From Patescibacteria group bacterium (lineage in GTDB: Bacteria; Patescibacteriota; JACPGU01), in the NCBI GenBank assembly GCA_028718745.1, contig JAQULF010000005.1:1-57309 (forward strand): DNA of 57,309 bases, read 5' to 3'. The position numbers and the translations under genes were made by a program. This document shows, piece by piece, positions 41,774 to 49,519 of the stretch. Within the stretch, counting starts at the first letter, position 1, and every line of letters begins with the position of its first letter. The notes under the pieces were generated by a model that did no database searches, was not told the DNA's origin, and saw only the letters and a program-made list of their open reading frames with translations.

Positions 41774-42374
41774 AGTTCCTTATATTGGCAAAGAAGAATT
41801 AATAAGGAAAGCAGATGAATTTTTAAAAAAATATAACACAGATGACGAAATCCCTGTTCCTATAGAAAGGATAGTAGAAATAAAGCTTGATATGTTGGTA
41901 CTCTACCAACCAGGATTAAAAAAAGAAATAGGAGCGGATTCCTATCTATGTATTAATCCTAATAGAATAGTGATAGACCAATCTCAAGAAAATTATGAAA
42001 ACAGATTGCGATTCACTTATGCACACGAACTATGCCATTTTTTGCTTCATAAAGACATTTATGATTTATCGAAAATAAAAGATGGCGATGGTTATAAGGA
42101 ATTTCAAAATTCTCTTGTCGGAGAAGAAATCGGTAATTTGGAGTTTCAGGCTTATTTTATGGCTGGCTACATTCTAATGCCGAGAGATCTTTTTAGAAAC
42201 AAAACGGATAATAAGATAAAAGAGGAAGGGGGAAAAGATTTTCTTACCGCCAATAACTTGGCAAGAATAATCGAATTTCTATCTACGGAGTTCTTTGTTT
42301 CTGAAGATTGTGCATATAAACAATTCATTAAAGAATACCCAGATATAATAAAAACACTCGAAAAGAACCTATAG
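41745..42374 (+). CDS. ImmA/IrrE-family metallopeptidase
   Basis: 209 residues. Zinc motif YAHELCHFLLH (HExxH) near residue 88 and the later acidic ligand region EEIGNLEFQAYFMAGYILMP. ImmA/IrrE peptidases cleave Xre-type repressors to induce mobile elements or stress genes. Overlaps the Xre gene by 29 bp. Inside the island it may trigger excision or act as a COG2856-type toxin. Confidence 0.9.
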   Translation: MATTSNPANRVPYIGKEELIRKADEFLKKYNTDDEIPVPIERIVEIKLDMLVLYQPGLKKEIGADSYLCINPNRIVIDQSQENYENRLRFTYAHELCHFLLHKDIYDLSKIKDGDGYKEFQNSLVGEEIGNLEFQAYFMAGYILMPRDLFRNKTDNKIKEEGGKDFLTANNLARIIEFLSTEFFVSEDCAYKQFIKEYPDIIKTLEKNL

Positions 42375-42377
42375 TTC

Positions 42378-42587
42378 TTATTTTTTTATTAAATCATCAA
42401 CTTTAACTTTCAGCGCTTTTGCAAACTTTTCCACAGTAACTAAAGAGGGGTTTGTCATGCCTCGTTCTATTCCGCTGATATAGGTTCTATGTACGCCTAA
42501 AATCTTTGCCACATCTCCTTGTGACATTTTTTTTGATAGGCGTATTTCTTTTACTTTTTTGCTAAAATCTCTGACGATTTGCTTCAT
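42378..42587 (-). CDS. Small Xre-family repressor, 69 aa
   Basis: Single HTH: EIRLSKKMSQGDVAKILGVH, RTYISGIERGMTNPSLVTVE. Convergent with the ImmA gene, 3 bp apart. Probably a Cro/CI-like island regulator. A hairpin GTAGAGT-TATC-ACTCTAC lies upstream (42646-42664). Confidence 0.85.
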   Translation of the reverse strand: MKQIVRDFSKKVKEIRLSKKMSQGDVAKILGVHRTYISGIERGMTNPSLVTVEKFAKALKVKVDDLIKK

Positions 42588-42736
42588 AAATCTTTTTAAT
42601 AAAAGTCCTTGCGCTTATTTTAACTTATGCGGTATGATAAGTCCATGTAGAGTGATAACTCTACAATGCAATTTACAACCTCTCTCTTTTCTTGGGGGAG
42701 TAATCACACGCGCATGGGTTGGGTGGGGCAAGTGTG

Positions 42737-42937
42737 AAAAAATCAAATTTCAAAATAGCGAGCCAATCGAATTGTCTCGCAAGAAGCGGCGGCGGAAATT
42801 TTGAGCGGGATTTCTTGAATTCGGGGATTTCGGGCGGAGCAGTCCCGCCCCCCCATCGGGACGCTCCGCCCGAGGATTCAGAAATTCTCATTCGGATTTT
42901 CTTCGTAAAAAGTTCGAGCTTCGTTCAATAGTTGCGA
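42737..42937 (-). repeat. Island inverted repeat A, right copy
   Basis: Inverted, near-identical copy of 37992-38190, with a short divergent stretch near the distal end. On the minus strand it continues unbroken from repeat B, giving the intact joint GGATTGGTCG-CAACTATTG. Confidence 0.85.
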
Positions 42938-43102
42938 CCAATCCGAACATTTTTTAATTTTTGAACATATATTCAGCGCGCCTGCGGGCGGGTGGCGCAG
43001 GCGCGCTGCACAAAAATCGCTGAATTTAGCAATTAATTCATAGGGGCGAATTAGGTCAAGTTTTGCAGTTTTCTTCTTATTATTAGTTCCAATTTTTTCC
43101 AT
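42878..43102 (-). pseudogene. C-terminal fragment of a second serine recombinase
   Basis: 74 residues starting MEKIGTNNKKKTAKLDL, matching the intact gene's last ~55 codons (KFSDFCAARLRHPPAGALN, CSKIKKCSDWS) and then continuing QLLNEARTFYEENPNENF to a proper stop. It shows what the complete C-terminus looks like before integration. Upstream it is cut at a TTCCGC/GCGGAA palindrome. Confidence 0.8.
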
Positions 43103-43167
43103 TCCGCATTAGCGGAATACAAGGCAAGTTTTTTCTTTTTCGCGCTCTAAAATTAAATAAAAAGCCC

Positions 43168-44733
43168 ATGAAAACAAAATACTTTCTCTATGCCAGAAAA
43201 TCCACCGAAGATGAAGAGAGACAAGTTATGAGCATTGAAGCTCAAATTGCGGAGTTGGCGGAATATGCAAAACGAGAGAACATTGAAATTACTGAAACTT
43301 TTATTGAAAGCAAAAGCGCAAAGAAACCCGGGCGAGAAGTTTTTAATAAAATGATGACCAAAGTCCATGAGAGCAAAGAGCCGATTGGTCTAATGGCGTG
43401 GCACCCAGATCGTCTCGCCCGAAACTCTATCGATGGCGGACAGATTATTTATTGCGTTGATATCGGCAAGATAGTTTCTTTGAGCTTTCCTACTTTTTGG
43501 TTTGAGCCAACTCCGCAAGGGCTTTTTATGCTTCAGGTCGCTTTTGGACAAAGTAAATACTATAGCGATAACCTTTCGGAAAATGTAAAGCGCGGAAAAA
43601 GACAAAAACTCAGGCGGGGCGAGTACCCGGGCAAAGCGCCATTTGGCTATGTAAACAATCAAAAAACTCGCGACATTGATCCTGATCCAGTGAAAGCAAA
43701 AATAGTTAAAAAATCTTTTGAAGAATACGCCACAGGAAAATATACTTTGGATAGTCTGGGAATCCGCCTGAGTTTTTGGGGCGTGGTGAGTAAAAACGGA
43801 ACACCGCTCGCCAAAGCGACAATCTATCGCATGCTGACCAATATTACTTATCTTGGACTGATTATTTTTGCCGGCGAAACATACGAAGGAAAATTTACCC
43901 CAATTGTTCCCCGAGCGACTTTTGAAGCCGTTCAAAAAGTATTAAAACAGCGAGCAAGGCCACGCAAATCTAAAAAGAGCCACAACTTCCCATTCTGCGG
44001 TTTGCTTGTCTGTGGAGAGTGTGGGGGAGCGATAACAGCGCAATTTGCGCATGGATCTGGCGGGATTTACCGCTACTATCGCTGCACAAAAAAATTTGGC
44101 AAATGTCATCAGGGTTATTTGCGCGAGGACTTGCTCGCTGATCAGTTGAAAAATCGGCTTCAAAATGTCGCTATTTGCGACGAATGGGTGGAAAAAATGT
44201 CGGCTCAAGTGGATGTTTGGGAAAAAGAAAAAAGCAATTCGTCGCAAAGTTTCGCCCAAAATCTGGAGATAAAAATAAAAGAGACCGAGACAAAACTCGA
44301 TATATTAGTTAATGCTTTTCTCGATGGCTCAATAGAAAAAGAAACTTATCTTATCAAAAAAGACGAACTAATAAAAACCAAAACAGCTTTTTTTGAAAAA
44401 AAGTCAGATTTTGGGCGAAAAGGGAACAATTGGATCGAACCACTCCGAGATTTCATAAAAACAGCTCACCACGCCAAAAAACTTGCTTTGTCCAACGATT
44501 TTTACGAAATAAAATCGTTGACAGAAAAAATTGGAACGAACCGCAAAATGATTGAGAAAACTGCAAAACTTGACCTAATTCGCCCCTATGAATTAATTGC
44601 TAAATTCAGCGATTTTTGTGCAGCGCGCCTGCGCCACCCGCCCGCAGGCGCGCTGAATATATGTTCAAAAATTAAAAAATGTTCGGATTGGTCGGGGAAG
44701 CGGGATTTGAACCCGCGGTCTCTGGGCCTTTAA
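43168..44733 (+). CDS. Large serine recombinase, C-terminus altered by integration
   Basis: 521 residues as read. Resolvase domain with catalytic Ser in YARKSTEDEERQ, then MAWHPDRLARNSIDGG; Recombinase domain (GEYPGKAPFGYVNN) and zinc ribbon (CGLLVCGECGG...CTKKFGKCHQ) with a coiled coil. The last residues GKRDLNPRSLGL are antisense tRNA sequence, not native. The true end QLLNEARTFYEENPNENF is at 37995-38051. An in-gene palindrome (CAGCGCGCCTGC/GCAGGCGCGCTG) lies near 44622-44656. Confidence 0.92.
   Translation: MKTKYFLYARKSTEDEERQVMSIEAQIAELAEYAKRENIEITETFIESKSAKKPGREVFNKMMTKVHESKEPIGLMAWHPDRLARNSIDGGQIIYCVDIGKIVSLSFPTFWFEPTPQGLFMLQVAFGQSKYYSDNLSENVKRGKRQKLRRGEYPGKAPFGYVNNQKTRDIDPDPVKAKIVKKSFEEYATGKYTLDSLGIRLSFWGVVSKNGTPLAKATIYRMLTNITYLGLIIFAGETYEGKFTPIVPRATFEAVQKVLKQRARPRKSKKSHNFPFCGLLVCGECGGAITAQFAHGSGGIYRYYRCTKKFGKCHQGYLREDLLADQLKNRLQNVAICDEWVEKMSAQVDVWEKEKSNSSQSFAQNLEIKIKETETKLDILVNAFLDGSIEKETYLIKKDELIKTKTAFFEKKSDFGRKGNNWIEPLRDFIKTAHHAKKLALSNDFYEIKSLTEKIGTNRKMIEKTAKLDLIRPYELIAKFSDFCAARLRHPPAGALNICSKIKKCSDWSGKRDLNPRSLGL
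44522..44694 (+). repeat. Island inverted repeat B, right copy
   Basis: 3' coding part of the recombinase, repeated inverted at 42936-43102. Ends exactly at the TCG joint with the tRNA. Confidence 0.8.
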
Positions 44734-44766
44734 CCCAGCGTGTTGACCAGGCTGCACCATTCCCCG
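44692..44766 (-). tRNA. tRNA with anticodon AAA (Phe by code); integration target
   Basis: Acceptor CGGGGAA/TTCCCCG, D arm with GG, anticodon arm CTGGG-TTAAAGG-CCCAG, T arm GCGGG-TTCAAAT-CCCGC, discriminator A and CCA directly following (contributed by the island). Position gives anticodon AAA; A34 is very unusual. The island's right end lies in its 3' terminus. Confidence 0.75.
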
Positions 44767-44780
44767 AACTGTTTGGACTT

Positions 44781-44853
44781 GGGGTATGGCGGGATTCGAA
44801 CCCGCGACCTCTCCCTTGAGAAGGGGATTGCTCTGCCACTAAGCTACATATCC
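44781..44853 (-). tRNA. tRNA-like gene, possibly tRNA-Glu (CTC), imperfect
   Basis: D arm TAGCTTAGTGGCAGAGC and T arm GCGGG-TTCGAAT-CCCGC are canonical. The acceptor GGATATG/CATACCC has an A-C mismatch. The anticodon arm is best read as TCCCC-TTCTCAA-GGGAG with one mismatch and an extra base before it. Possibly degenerate. Confidence 0.6.
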
Positions 44854-44864
44854 AGCAAAGCTTT

Positions 44865-45230
44865 TTAGAAGCTCTGCTCTCGAGCTTCGTTCCGCATTTT
44901 TATGAAGCAGGCATCGCAGTGGACGCCGCAGGCGATTCCATTATCGGTTCTGGAGACAGCATCCTTTCTGTACTCTTCGCATGTTTGGCAACAGAGGACC
45001 ACAGATGTCACCTCGGAAGTTTGTTGGAGATTTGCGCAGATGCCATTGACATCTTCTGTTGGGACAAGGATATAGAAGGTGTCCCGGAGTCCATCTTTGT
45101 CCTTTGTGTCACCTGATTTGTAAACACATCCGGGAAGTCCGCTTTCAAAAATTTCGCACAAGAAAGCGAAGGGTTCGCTTACTTTTTCCCGGAGCACTAT
45201 CTTAATGTTTGTTTTTAAGGTGTCGTTCAT
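44865..45230 (-). CDS. Hypothetical Cys-rich protein, 121 aa
   Basis: AGAGGA precedes the ATG. The N-terminal 80 residues look alpha/beta; the C-terminus contains paired cysteines (VVLCCQTCEEY, ACGVHCDACF) that could bind zinc. No family recognised. It lies just outside the island, next to the tRNA pair. Confidence 0.68.
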   Translation of the reverse strand: MNDTLKTNIKIVLREKVSEPFAFLCEIFESGLPGCVYKSGDTKDKDGLRDTFYILVPTEDVNGICANLQQTSEVTSVVLCCQTCEEYRKDAVSRTDNGIACGVHCDACFIKMRNEAREQSF

Positions 45231-45319
45231 AAATCACCTATCCTCTTTGGTTTTTTCTAATGATTCATGCAAGTAAGAATATCTTATCAAATAATGGCTT
45301 TGCTGTCAATTATATTATT

Positions 45320-45347
45320 GTAGAGACGCAAAATTTTGCGTCTCTAC
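45320..45347. repeat. GTAG palindrome upstream of def
   Basis: Perfect 28-bp palindrome with arm GTAGAGACGCAAAA. Same foot as those inside rarA and trmD. Confidence 0.8.
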
Positions 45348-45423
45348 GGGGGATTTGTCAAAATAATTTTTTATGTTATAATATATAAGGCAAAAAAACA
45401 AAAAAGCAAAAAAGCAATTTTTT

Positions 45424-45897
45424 ATGAATAAATATAAGTTAGTTACAACTAAAGATCGCGATAAGATCCCAGTAATCTTGCGGGAGAAATCAAAGCCGGT
45501 TACGAAAATCACACCGGAACTCTTGGATTTGGCCAAACAAATGACCAAAATTATGAAAGCCAATAAAGGCATTGGAATCTCGGCGATTCAAGTGGGCGTG
45601 CCGGTTCGCATGATCGTTTTGAGCAATTGTGACATGTGTTCTTCGGATCAATGTTTCATTTTCATCAATCCCGAAATAAAAAGAGTTAGTCGAAGGGAGG
45701 CTGTTTTTAGCGAAGGCTGTTTGAGCTTTCCGGATATATTTGAAGACATTTCCCGTCCCGAAAAAGTGGTGGTTAAGGCGAAAAATACCGATTGGGAAGA
45801 TGTGGAAATCGAAGCCGAGGGATTGATGGCGAGATGTTTGGAACATGAAATAGACCATTTGGAGGGGGTACTATTTATTGATTATGTTAGAAAATAA
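45424..45897 (+). CDS. def: Peptide deformylase
   Basis: 157 residues with all three motifs: GIGISAIQVG, EGCLSFP, HEIDHLEG. The zinc/iron ligands are the Cys and two His. Removes the N-formyl group from new proteins. Functionally paired with fmt downstream; a 167-bp palindromic repeat separates them. Confidence 0.96.
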   Translation: MNKYKLVTTKDRDKIPVILREKSKPVTKITPELLDLAKQMTKIMKANKGIGISAIQVGVPVRMIVLSNCDMCSSDQCFIFINPEIKRVSRREAVFSEGCLSFPDIFEDISRPEKVVVKAKNTDWEDVEIEAEGLMARCLEHEIDHLEGVLFIDYVRK

Positions 45898-45906
45898 TTT
45901 TTTACT

Positions 45907-46073
45907 GTCATCCTCGAACTCTAATTTGCGATTACAAAAATATAATACAAAAATCGCAAAGAGAATATCAAGGATCTTTTAACAGGATAGCTTGATGATT
46001 TTTAAAAAGATTAAATTAAACTAACAATAGATCCTTGATTTCCTGTTGAGTACAACAGGAGCTCGAGGATGAC
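45907..46073. repeat. Paired palindromic repeat, GTCATCC family, copy 2
   Basis: GTCATCCTCGAACTC ... GAGCTCGAGGATGAC with inner units ATCAAGGATC and GATCCTTGATTTCCTGTTG. Orientation is inverted relative to copies 1 and 3. Confidence 0.75.
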
Positions 46074-46100
46074 AATCTAAGGGGATTTTTATTCAAAAAA

Positions 46101-47048
46101 ATGCAAAAAGAACAGCTAAAATTAGTTTTCATGGGCACCCCCGAATTTTCGGTTAAAATTCTCGAGGGTATTCTTAATGATAGTTACAACATTATCGGAG
46201 TTATAACCGAACCGGATAAGCCGGTTGGCAGAAGCCAAGAATTGGTGCCGACACCGGTAAAAAAATTCGCACTTGAAAAAGGCTTGAAAGTTTTTCAACC
46301 GGAAAAAAAGATCAATGTTTTTGAAGCGGTTAGCGAACTTAACCCTGATTTAGTCGTAGTCGCGGCGTATGGAAAAATTATTACCAAGGAAACTTTGGAA
46401 GTTCCAAAATACGGCTGTATCAACTTTCACGGATCGCTACTCCCAAAGCTTCGTGGCGCGTCTCCTATTCAAACTGCGATTCTTGAGGGGGCGGAGAAAA
46501 CCGGCGTTACGATAATGGTCATGGATGAAAATATGGATACCGGTCCGATTTTAACAACAGTTGAGATCCCATTAGATAAAAAAGAAACCACCACAACTCT
46601 TCGCGCTAAAATGTTGGAATACGGTTTGCCGCTTCTACTTAAAACCATTCCAGAATATGTTGACGGTGAATTAAAACCAATTGTTCAAAACAACGATGAG
46701 GTAACTTATACAAAAATGATTGAAAAAGAAGACGGGCGTATTAACTTTGAAAAATCAGCGGAGGAGGAAGAAAGAAAATTGAGGGCTTTTAACGAATGGC
46801 CTGGGACATTTTGTTTTTGGGATAGCAAGCGGATTAAGTTTATAGAAGTTGATAGTTCTACGAATTACGAATCAAATACGAATATACGAATAGGAGAGGT
46901 ATTTTTGGATGAAAATAAAAACCTTTGCGTTAATTTTGCAAAGGGATTTTGGATTATAGAAAAGTTGCAGATAGAAGGTGGAAAACCGATGCTGGCGAAA
47001 GACTTTTTGAACGGCAATAAAGATTTTGTTGATGCTACTCTCAATTAA
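46101..47048 (+). CDS. fmt: Methionyl-tRNA formyltransferase
   Basis: 315 residues. LVFMGTPEFSVKIL, INFHGSLLPKLRGASPIQ (catalytic Asn/His region), MDENMDTGPIL, and a C-terminal OB-like domain. Formylates initiator Met-tRNA. A TACGAAT repeat (46857-46896) is inserted in frame in the C-terminal domain (SSTNYESNTNIRIG). Confidence 0.95.
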   Translation: MQKEQLKLVFMGTPEFSVKILEGILNDSYNIIGVITEPDKPVGRSQELVPTPVKKFALEKGLKVFQPEKKINVFEAVSELNPDLVVVAAYGKIITKETLEVPKYGCINFHGSLLPKLRGASPIQTAILEGAEKTGVTIMVMDENMDTGPILTTVEIPLDKKETTTTLRAKMLEYGLPLLLKTIPEYVDGELKPIVQNNDEVTYTKMIEKEDGRINFEKSAEEEERKLRAFNEWPGTFCFWDSKRIKFIEVDSSTNYESNTNIRIGEVFLDENKNLCVNFAKGFWIIEKLQIEGGKPMLAKDFLNGNKDFVDATLN

Positions 47049-47104
47049 AACGAAATGCGCCAATGTACATTAAGGTTCAAAGCAGGAGCTTTGAACCAAC
47101 ATTT

Positions 47105-48082
47105 CTAATCCATGAGTTCGAAGATCTCGTTTCTTTTGACAAAACTTTTCATAAAACTGCCGAAGGTGCCGGTAAATGAAATGCTTTTTATTTGAGAAAG
47201 ATTTTGGTTTAAAGCATCTAGTTTTTTATTTTCCTGCTCATCAGTTAAATCGAAACTATACCAGCCTTCTTTGGTAAAAAGCCTTTTGGGAGGATGCAAA
47301 AATCGATTAGTTTGCAAACTTTTATTTGGCGGATAGAGAGAATAATGAACCAGGTAAGTATAAACTTGAGGCTTTTTTTCAAGTCCCGCCAAAGCCAGAG
47401 ATTTTTCCATAAAAAGGTAGGTTGAACTATGATCGGGATGCTGATCTCGAGGATGAGATACAAAAATGATATTGGGTTTGTAGTCGCTGATAATTTTTTT
47501 CAAATCATCTACGACATTTGCTCCGGTATAGCTTTGCTTGGATCGATAGGTGCCTTGATAGGGATTGTAATTGAATCGGGTGGATTGAGAAGTATAAGGG
47601 GTGTTAAAATTATTATTTAACATAGAAGAGAGCCCTTTGTCAGGATATCCCAAAAAGATTAGATTTTCTTCATTTAATCCCAGTAATTTAGTTGCCTTTT
47701 TACCTTCTGTCACCCGTTGTTCTCCCAAAGCAATAAAATCATCGGGAGTCGGTTCCAGAGTTTTATCTTCGCTCAAAACCGAACCAAGGTTATCATCTCC
47801 ATTTGTCATATAGACTACTTTGACCGATGCTTCTTTGGCTACCGCTTGCTGTATAATTCCCCCGGCTCCAATGATTTCATCATCGATATGTGGAGCTAAA
47901 ATGAGGATTCGATCTTCTTTTGTGAAATCGGGGAATGAAGAAAGAGTGCCTTTGGAAATGAGCCATCCCCCAATTATTCCCAAACCAAAAAACCAAAAAG
48001 CGTAGATTATAAGTATGGCAATAATAACCTTTTTATATTTAAAGGTTGTTCGATATATTTTTCCCAAAGTTTTTTTAATCAT
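47105..48082 (-). CDS. PIG-L / LmbE family deacetylase, membrane anchored
   Basis: 325 residues from ATG 48082. An N-terminal helix (VIIAILIIYAFWFFGLGIIG) anchors the catalytic domain. ILAPHIDDEIIGAGG (HxDDE metal motif) and SHPRDQHPDHSSTY (HPDH) identify a zinc GlcNAc-type deacetylase. The longer frame from 48100 overlaps a TATAAT placed exactly 6 bp before 48082, so the mRNA is probably leaderless. Confidence 0.9.
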   Translation of the reverse strand: MIKKTLGKIYRTTFKYKKVIIAILIIYAFWFFGLGIIGGWLISKGTLSSFPDFTKEDRILILAPHIDDEIIGAGGIIQQAVAKEASVKVVYMTNGDDNLGSVLSEDKTLEPTPDDFIALGEQRVTEGKKATKLLGLNEENLIFLGYPDKGLSSMLNNNFNTPYTSQSTRFNYNPYQGTYRSKQSYTGANVVDDLKKIISDYKPNIIFVSHPRDQHPDHSSTYLFMEKSLALAGLEKKPQVYTYLVHYSLYPPNKSLQTNRFLHPPKRLFTKEGWYSFDLTDEQENKKLDALNQNLSQIKSISFTGTFGSFMKSFVKRNEIFELMD

Positions 48083-48088
48083 GCGCGT

Positions 48089-48094
48089 ATTATA
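48089..48094 (-). promoter_or_regulatory. -10 element for a leaderless mRNA
   Basis: Minus strand TATAAT, ACGCGC, ATG. Same geometry as the ATPase gene at 27071. Confidence 0.45.
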
Positions 48095-48254
48095 CAACAT
48101 TAATCGGGCACAAGGGAATATAAATTAATAGCGTTGTCCTATGCTCGTGAACTCGCTCAGGACAATAGGCTCTCTATATTTTCTTAAATAAAGTTCGCCT
48201 ATTGACTTTTATGGTTAACGGAGTAAAATTAAGTGATATTAGAGATAACTTTAG

Positions 48255-48326
48255 ATTCTACGAATTACGAATTTAATACGAATGTACGAATTATTCGTAT
48301 ATTCGTACTTATTTGTAAATTCGTAG
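48255..48326. repeat. TACGAAT palindromic repeat
   Basis: CTACGAATTACGAATTTAAT facing ACTTATTTGTAAATTCGTAG, upstream of rpsP. Confidence 0.65.
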
Positions 48327-48363
48327 TAAATTTAGCAATTAGAAAAGTAAAATAATAAATTAA

Positions 48364-48789
48364 ATGTTAAGAATTAAATTGGTCAAAACCGGAAAAAAGA
48401 ATGCTCCTACATGGAGAGTGGTTGTGGTGGAGAAAACCAAAACCGGCAAGGGCGATGTTTCTGATTATATTGGAAATTATAACCCGCATACCAAGCCGAA
48501 ACAGTTTAAATTGGATCTGGAAAAATATGAAAAATGGGTAAAAAGCGGAGCTCAACCAACGGATTCCGTAAAAAGATTGAAAGGAAACTTCATTGATAAA
48601 AACAAAGAATATCAAAAAGAAGTAATGGCGAAGGTATACAAGAAAAAGAAACCGGAAGAGACAAAAAAACAAGAAAACAATAAAGCAATAAAGCAAGAAG
48701 AAGGCGCGGGCGAGATTGTTGAGGAGGTAAAAGCAGAGGCTCCGACAGAAGAGGTTGTTGAGGAAAAAGCAGAAGAAAAGAATGAATAA
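48364..48789 (+). CDS. rpsP: Ribosomal protein bS16 with acidic C-terminal extension
   Basis: 141 residues. MLRIKLVKTGKKNAPTWRVV and GNYNPHTKP are S16 signatures in the first ~80 residues. The remaining ~55 are Lys/Glu-rich and disordered (KKQENNKAIKQEEGAGEIVE). Followed by khpA and trmD, the usual rpsP cluster without rimM. Confidence 0.94.
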   Translation: MLRIKLVKTGKKNAPTWRVVVVEKTKTGKGDVSDYIGNYNPHTKPKQFKLDLEKYEKWVKSGAQPTDSVKRLKGNFIDKNKEYQKEVMAKVYKKKKPEETKKQENNKAIKQEEGAGEIVEEVKAEAPTEEVVEEKAEEKNE

Positions 48790-48862
48790 ATGAATTAAGG
48801 ATTAAATGAATAAAAATGCAAAAACAACTTCAATCATTTAATCATATAATCCTTTATTCATA
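48782..48862. repeat. Palindromic spacer after rpsP
   Basis: ATGAATTAAGGATTAAATGA faces TCATTTAATCATATAATCC. AT-rich inverted repeat, no clear T-tract. Confidence 0.5.
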
Positions 48863-48975
48863 ATTTTAAAAAAATATCTTGTAATATTTTTTTATATTGT
48901 TAATATGAAATCATAGTATTGCCTCGAGCGATACGGTCGAAATCCAAATTATTAAAAGATTTGCAAGGAAAGAAA

Positions 48976-49278
48976 ATGACGGATATAGAACTTTTGAAAA
49001 CGATCATTGAAGCGATTGTTTCTGAACCTGGTGATGTCAAAGTAGAGAGAAAAGTTGATGAAATGGGGGTTCTTTTGGAACTAACCATCAACCCAAAAGA
49101 TATGGGTACTATCATCGGCAAAGAAGGCAAAACGGCGAAAGCTTTGAGAACAATTCTACGAGCTTTTGGCGCAAAGAACCAGGCAAGATTAAATCTTAAG
49201 ATTATCGAGCCGGAAGGTTCACTTCGCCCACCTCGACCACCAATGGATGCGATTGACGCAGCGGTTGAAGAAATGTAA
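48976..49278 (+). CDS. khpA: KH-domain RNA-binding protein KhpA
   Basis: 100 residues from ATG 48976 (AAGGAAAG upstream; the longer frame from 48919 lacks a site). KH signature MGTIIGKEGKTAKALRTIL with GKEG loop. KhpA/KhpB bind many RNAs and are usually between rpsP and rimM/trmD as here. The C-terminal 25 residues are Pro-rich and acidic. Confidence 0.93.
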   Translation: MTDIELLKTIIEAIVSEPGDVKVERKVDEMGVLLELTINPKDMGTIIGKEGKTAKALRTILRAFGAKNQARLNLKIIEPEGSLRPPRPPMDAIDAAVEEM

Positions 49279-49299
49279 TTTTGTTAGATAAAAATTTAG

Positions 49300-49334
49300 A
49301 AAAAACCACATGTTGTTTTAACTGTGGTTTTTTC
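49300..49334 (+). terminator. Terminator after khpA
   Basis: AAAAACCACA-N12-TGTGGTTTTTT. Confidence 0.85.
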
Positions 49335-49348
49335 GTTACTTTTAATTT

Positions 49349-49513
49349 GTCATCCTCGAGCTCCTGTTGTACTCAACAGGAAATCAAGGATCTTTGGCAG
49401 GACACGAAGAGGTTTTAAAATAACTTATACTAAACTAATAATAGATCCTTGATATTCTCTTCGTCTTTTTTATATACAATATTGGTTAAGACGAATTAGA
49501 GCTCGAGGATGAC
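49349..49513. repeat. Paired palindromic repeat, GTCATCC family, copy 3
   Basis: Very close to copy 1 across its length, including the AAGACGAATTAGAG end; 165 bp. It ends 6 bp before the trmD ATG, so it forms the trmD leader. Confidence 0.78.
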
Positions 49514-49519
49514 AACTTT

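Larger units (their letters stand above)
37985..44699. mobile_element. Serine-recombinase island inserted at a tRNA 3' end
   Basis: Left junction CGGATATTCG-CAACTATTG (37985-38003), right junction CGGATTGGTCG-GGGAAGCGG (44684-44703) at the tRNA 3' end. The recombinase frame ends ...CSDWS then runs into tRNA. The matching C-terminal codons QLLNEARTFYEENPNENF-stop lie in frame at the left junction (37995-38051). Closing the island at TCG restores the gene. An unbroken version of this joint is preserved inside the island on the minus strand (near 42936). Confidence 0.75.

Noticed and set aside
43390-43935. 181-residue minus-strand ORF opposite the serine recombinase
   Set aside because: Shadow of the recombinase frame, without start signals or family resemblance.
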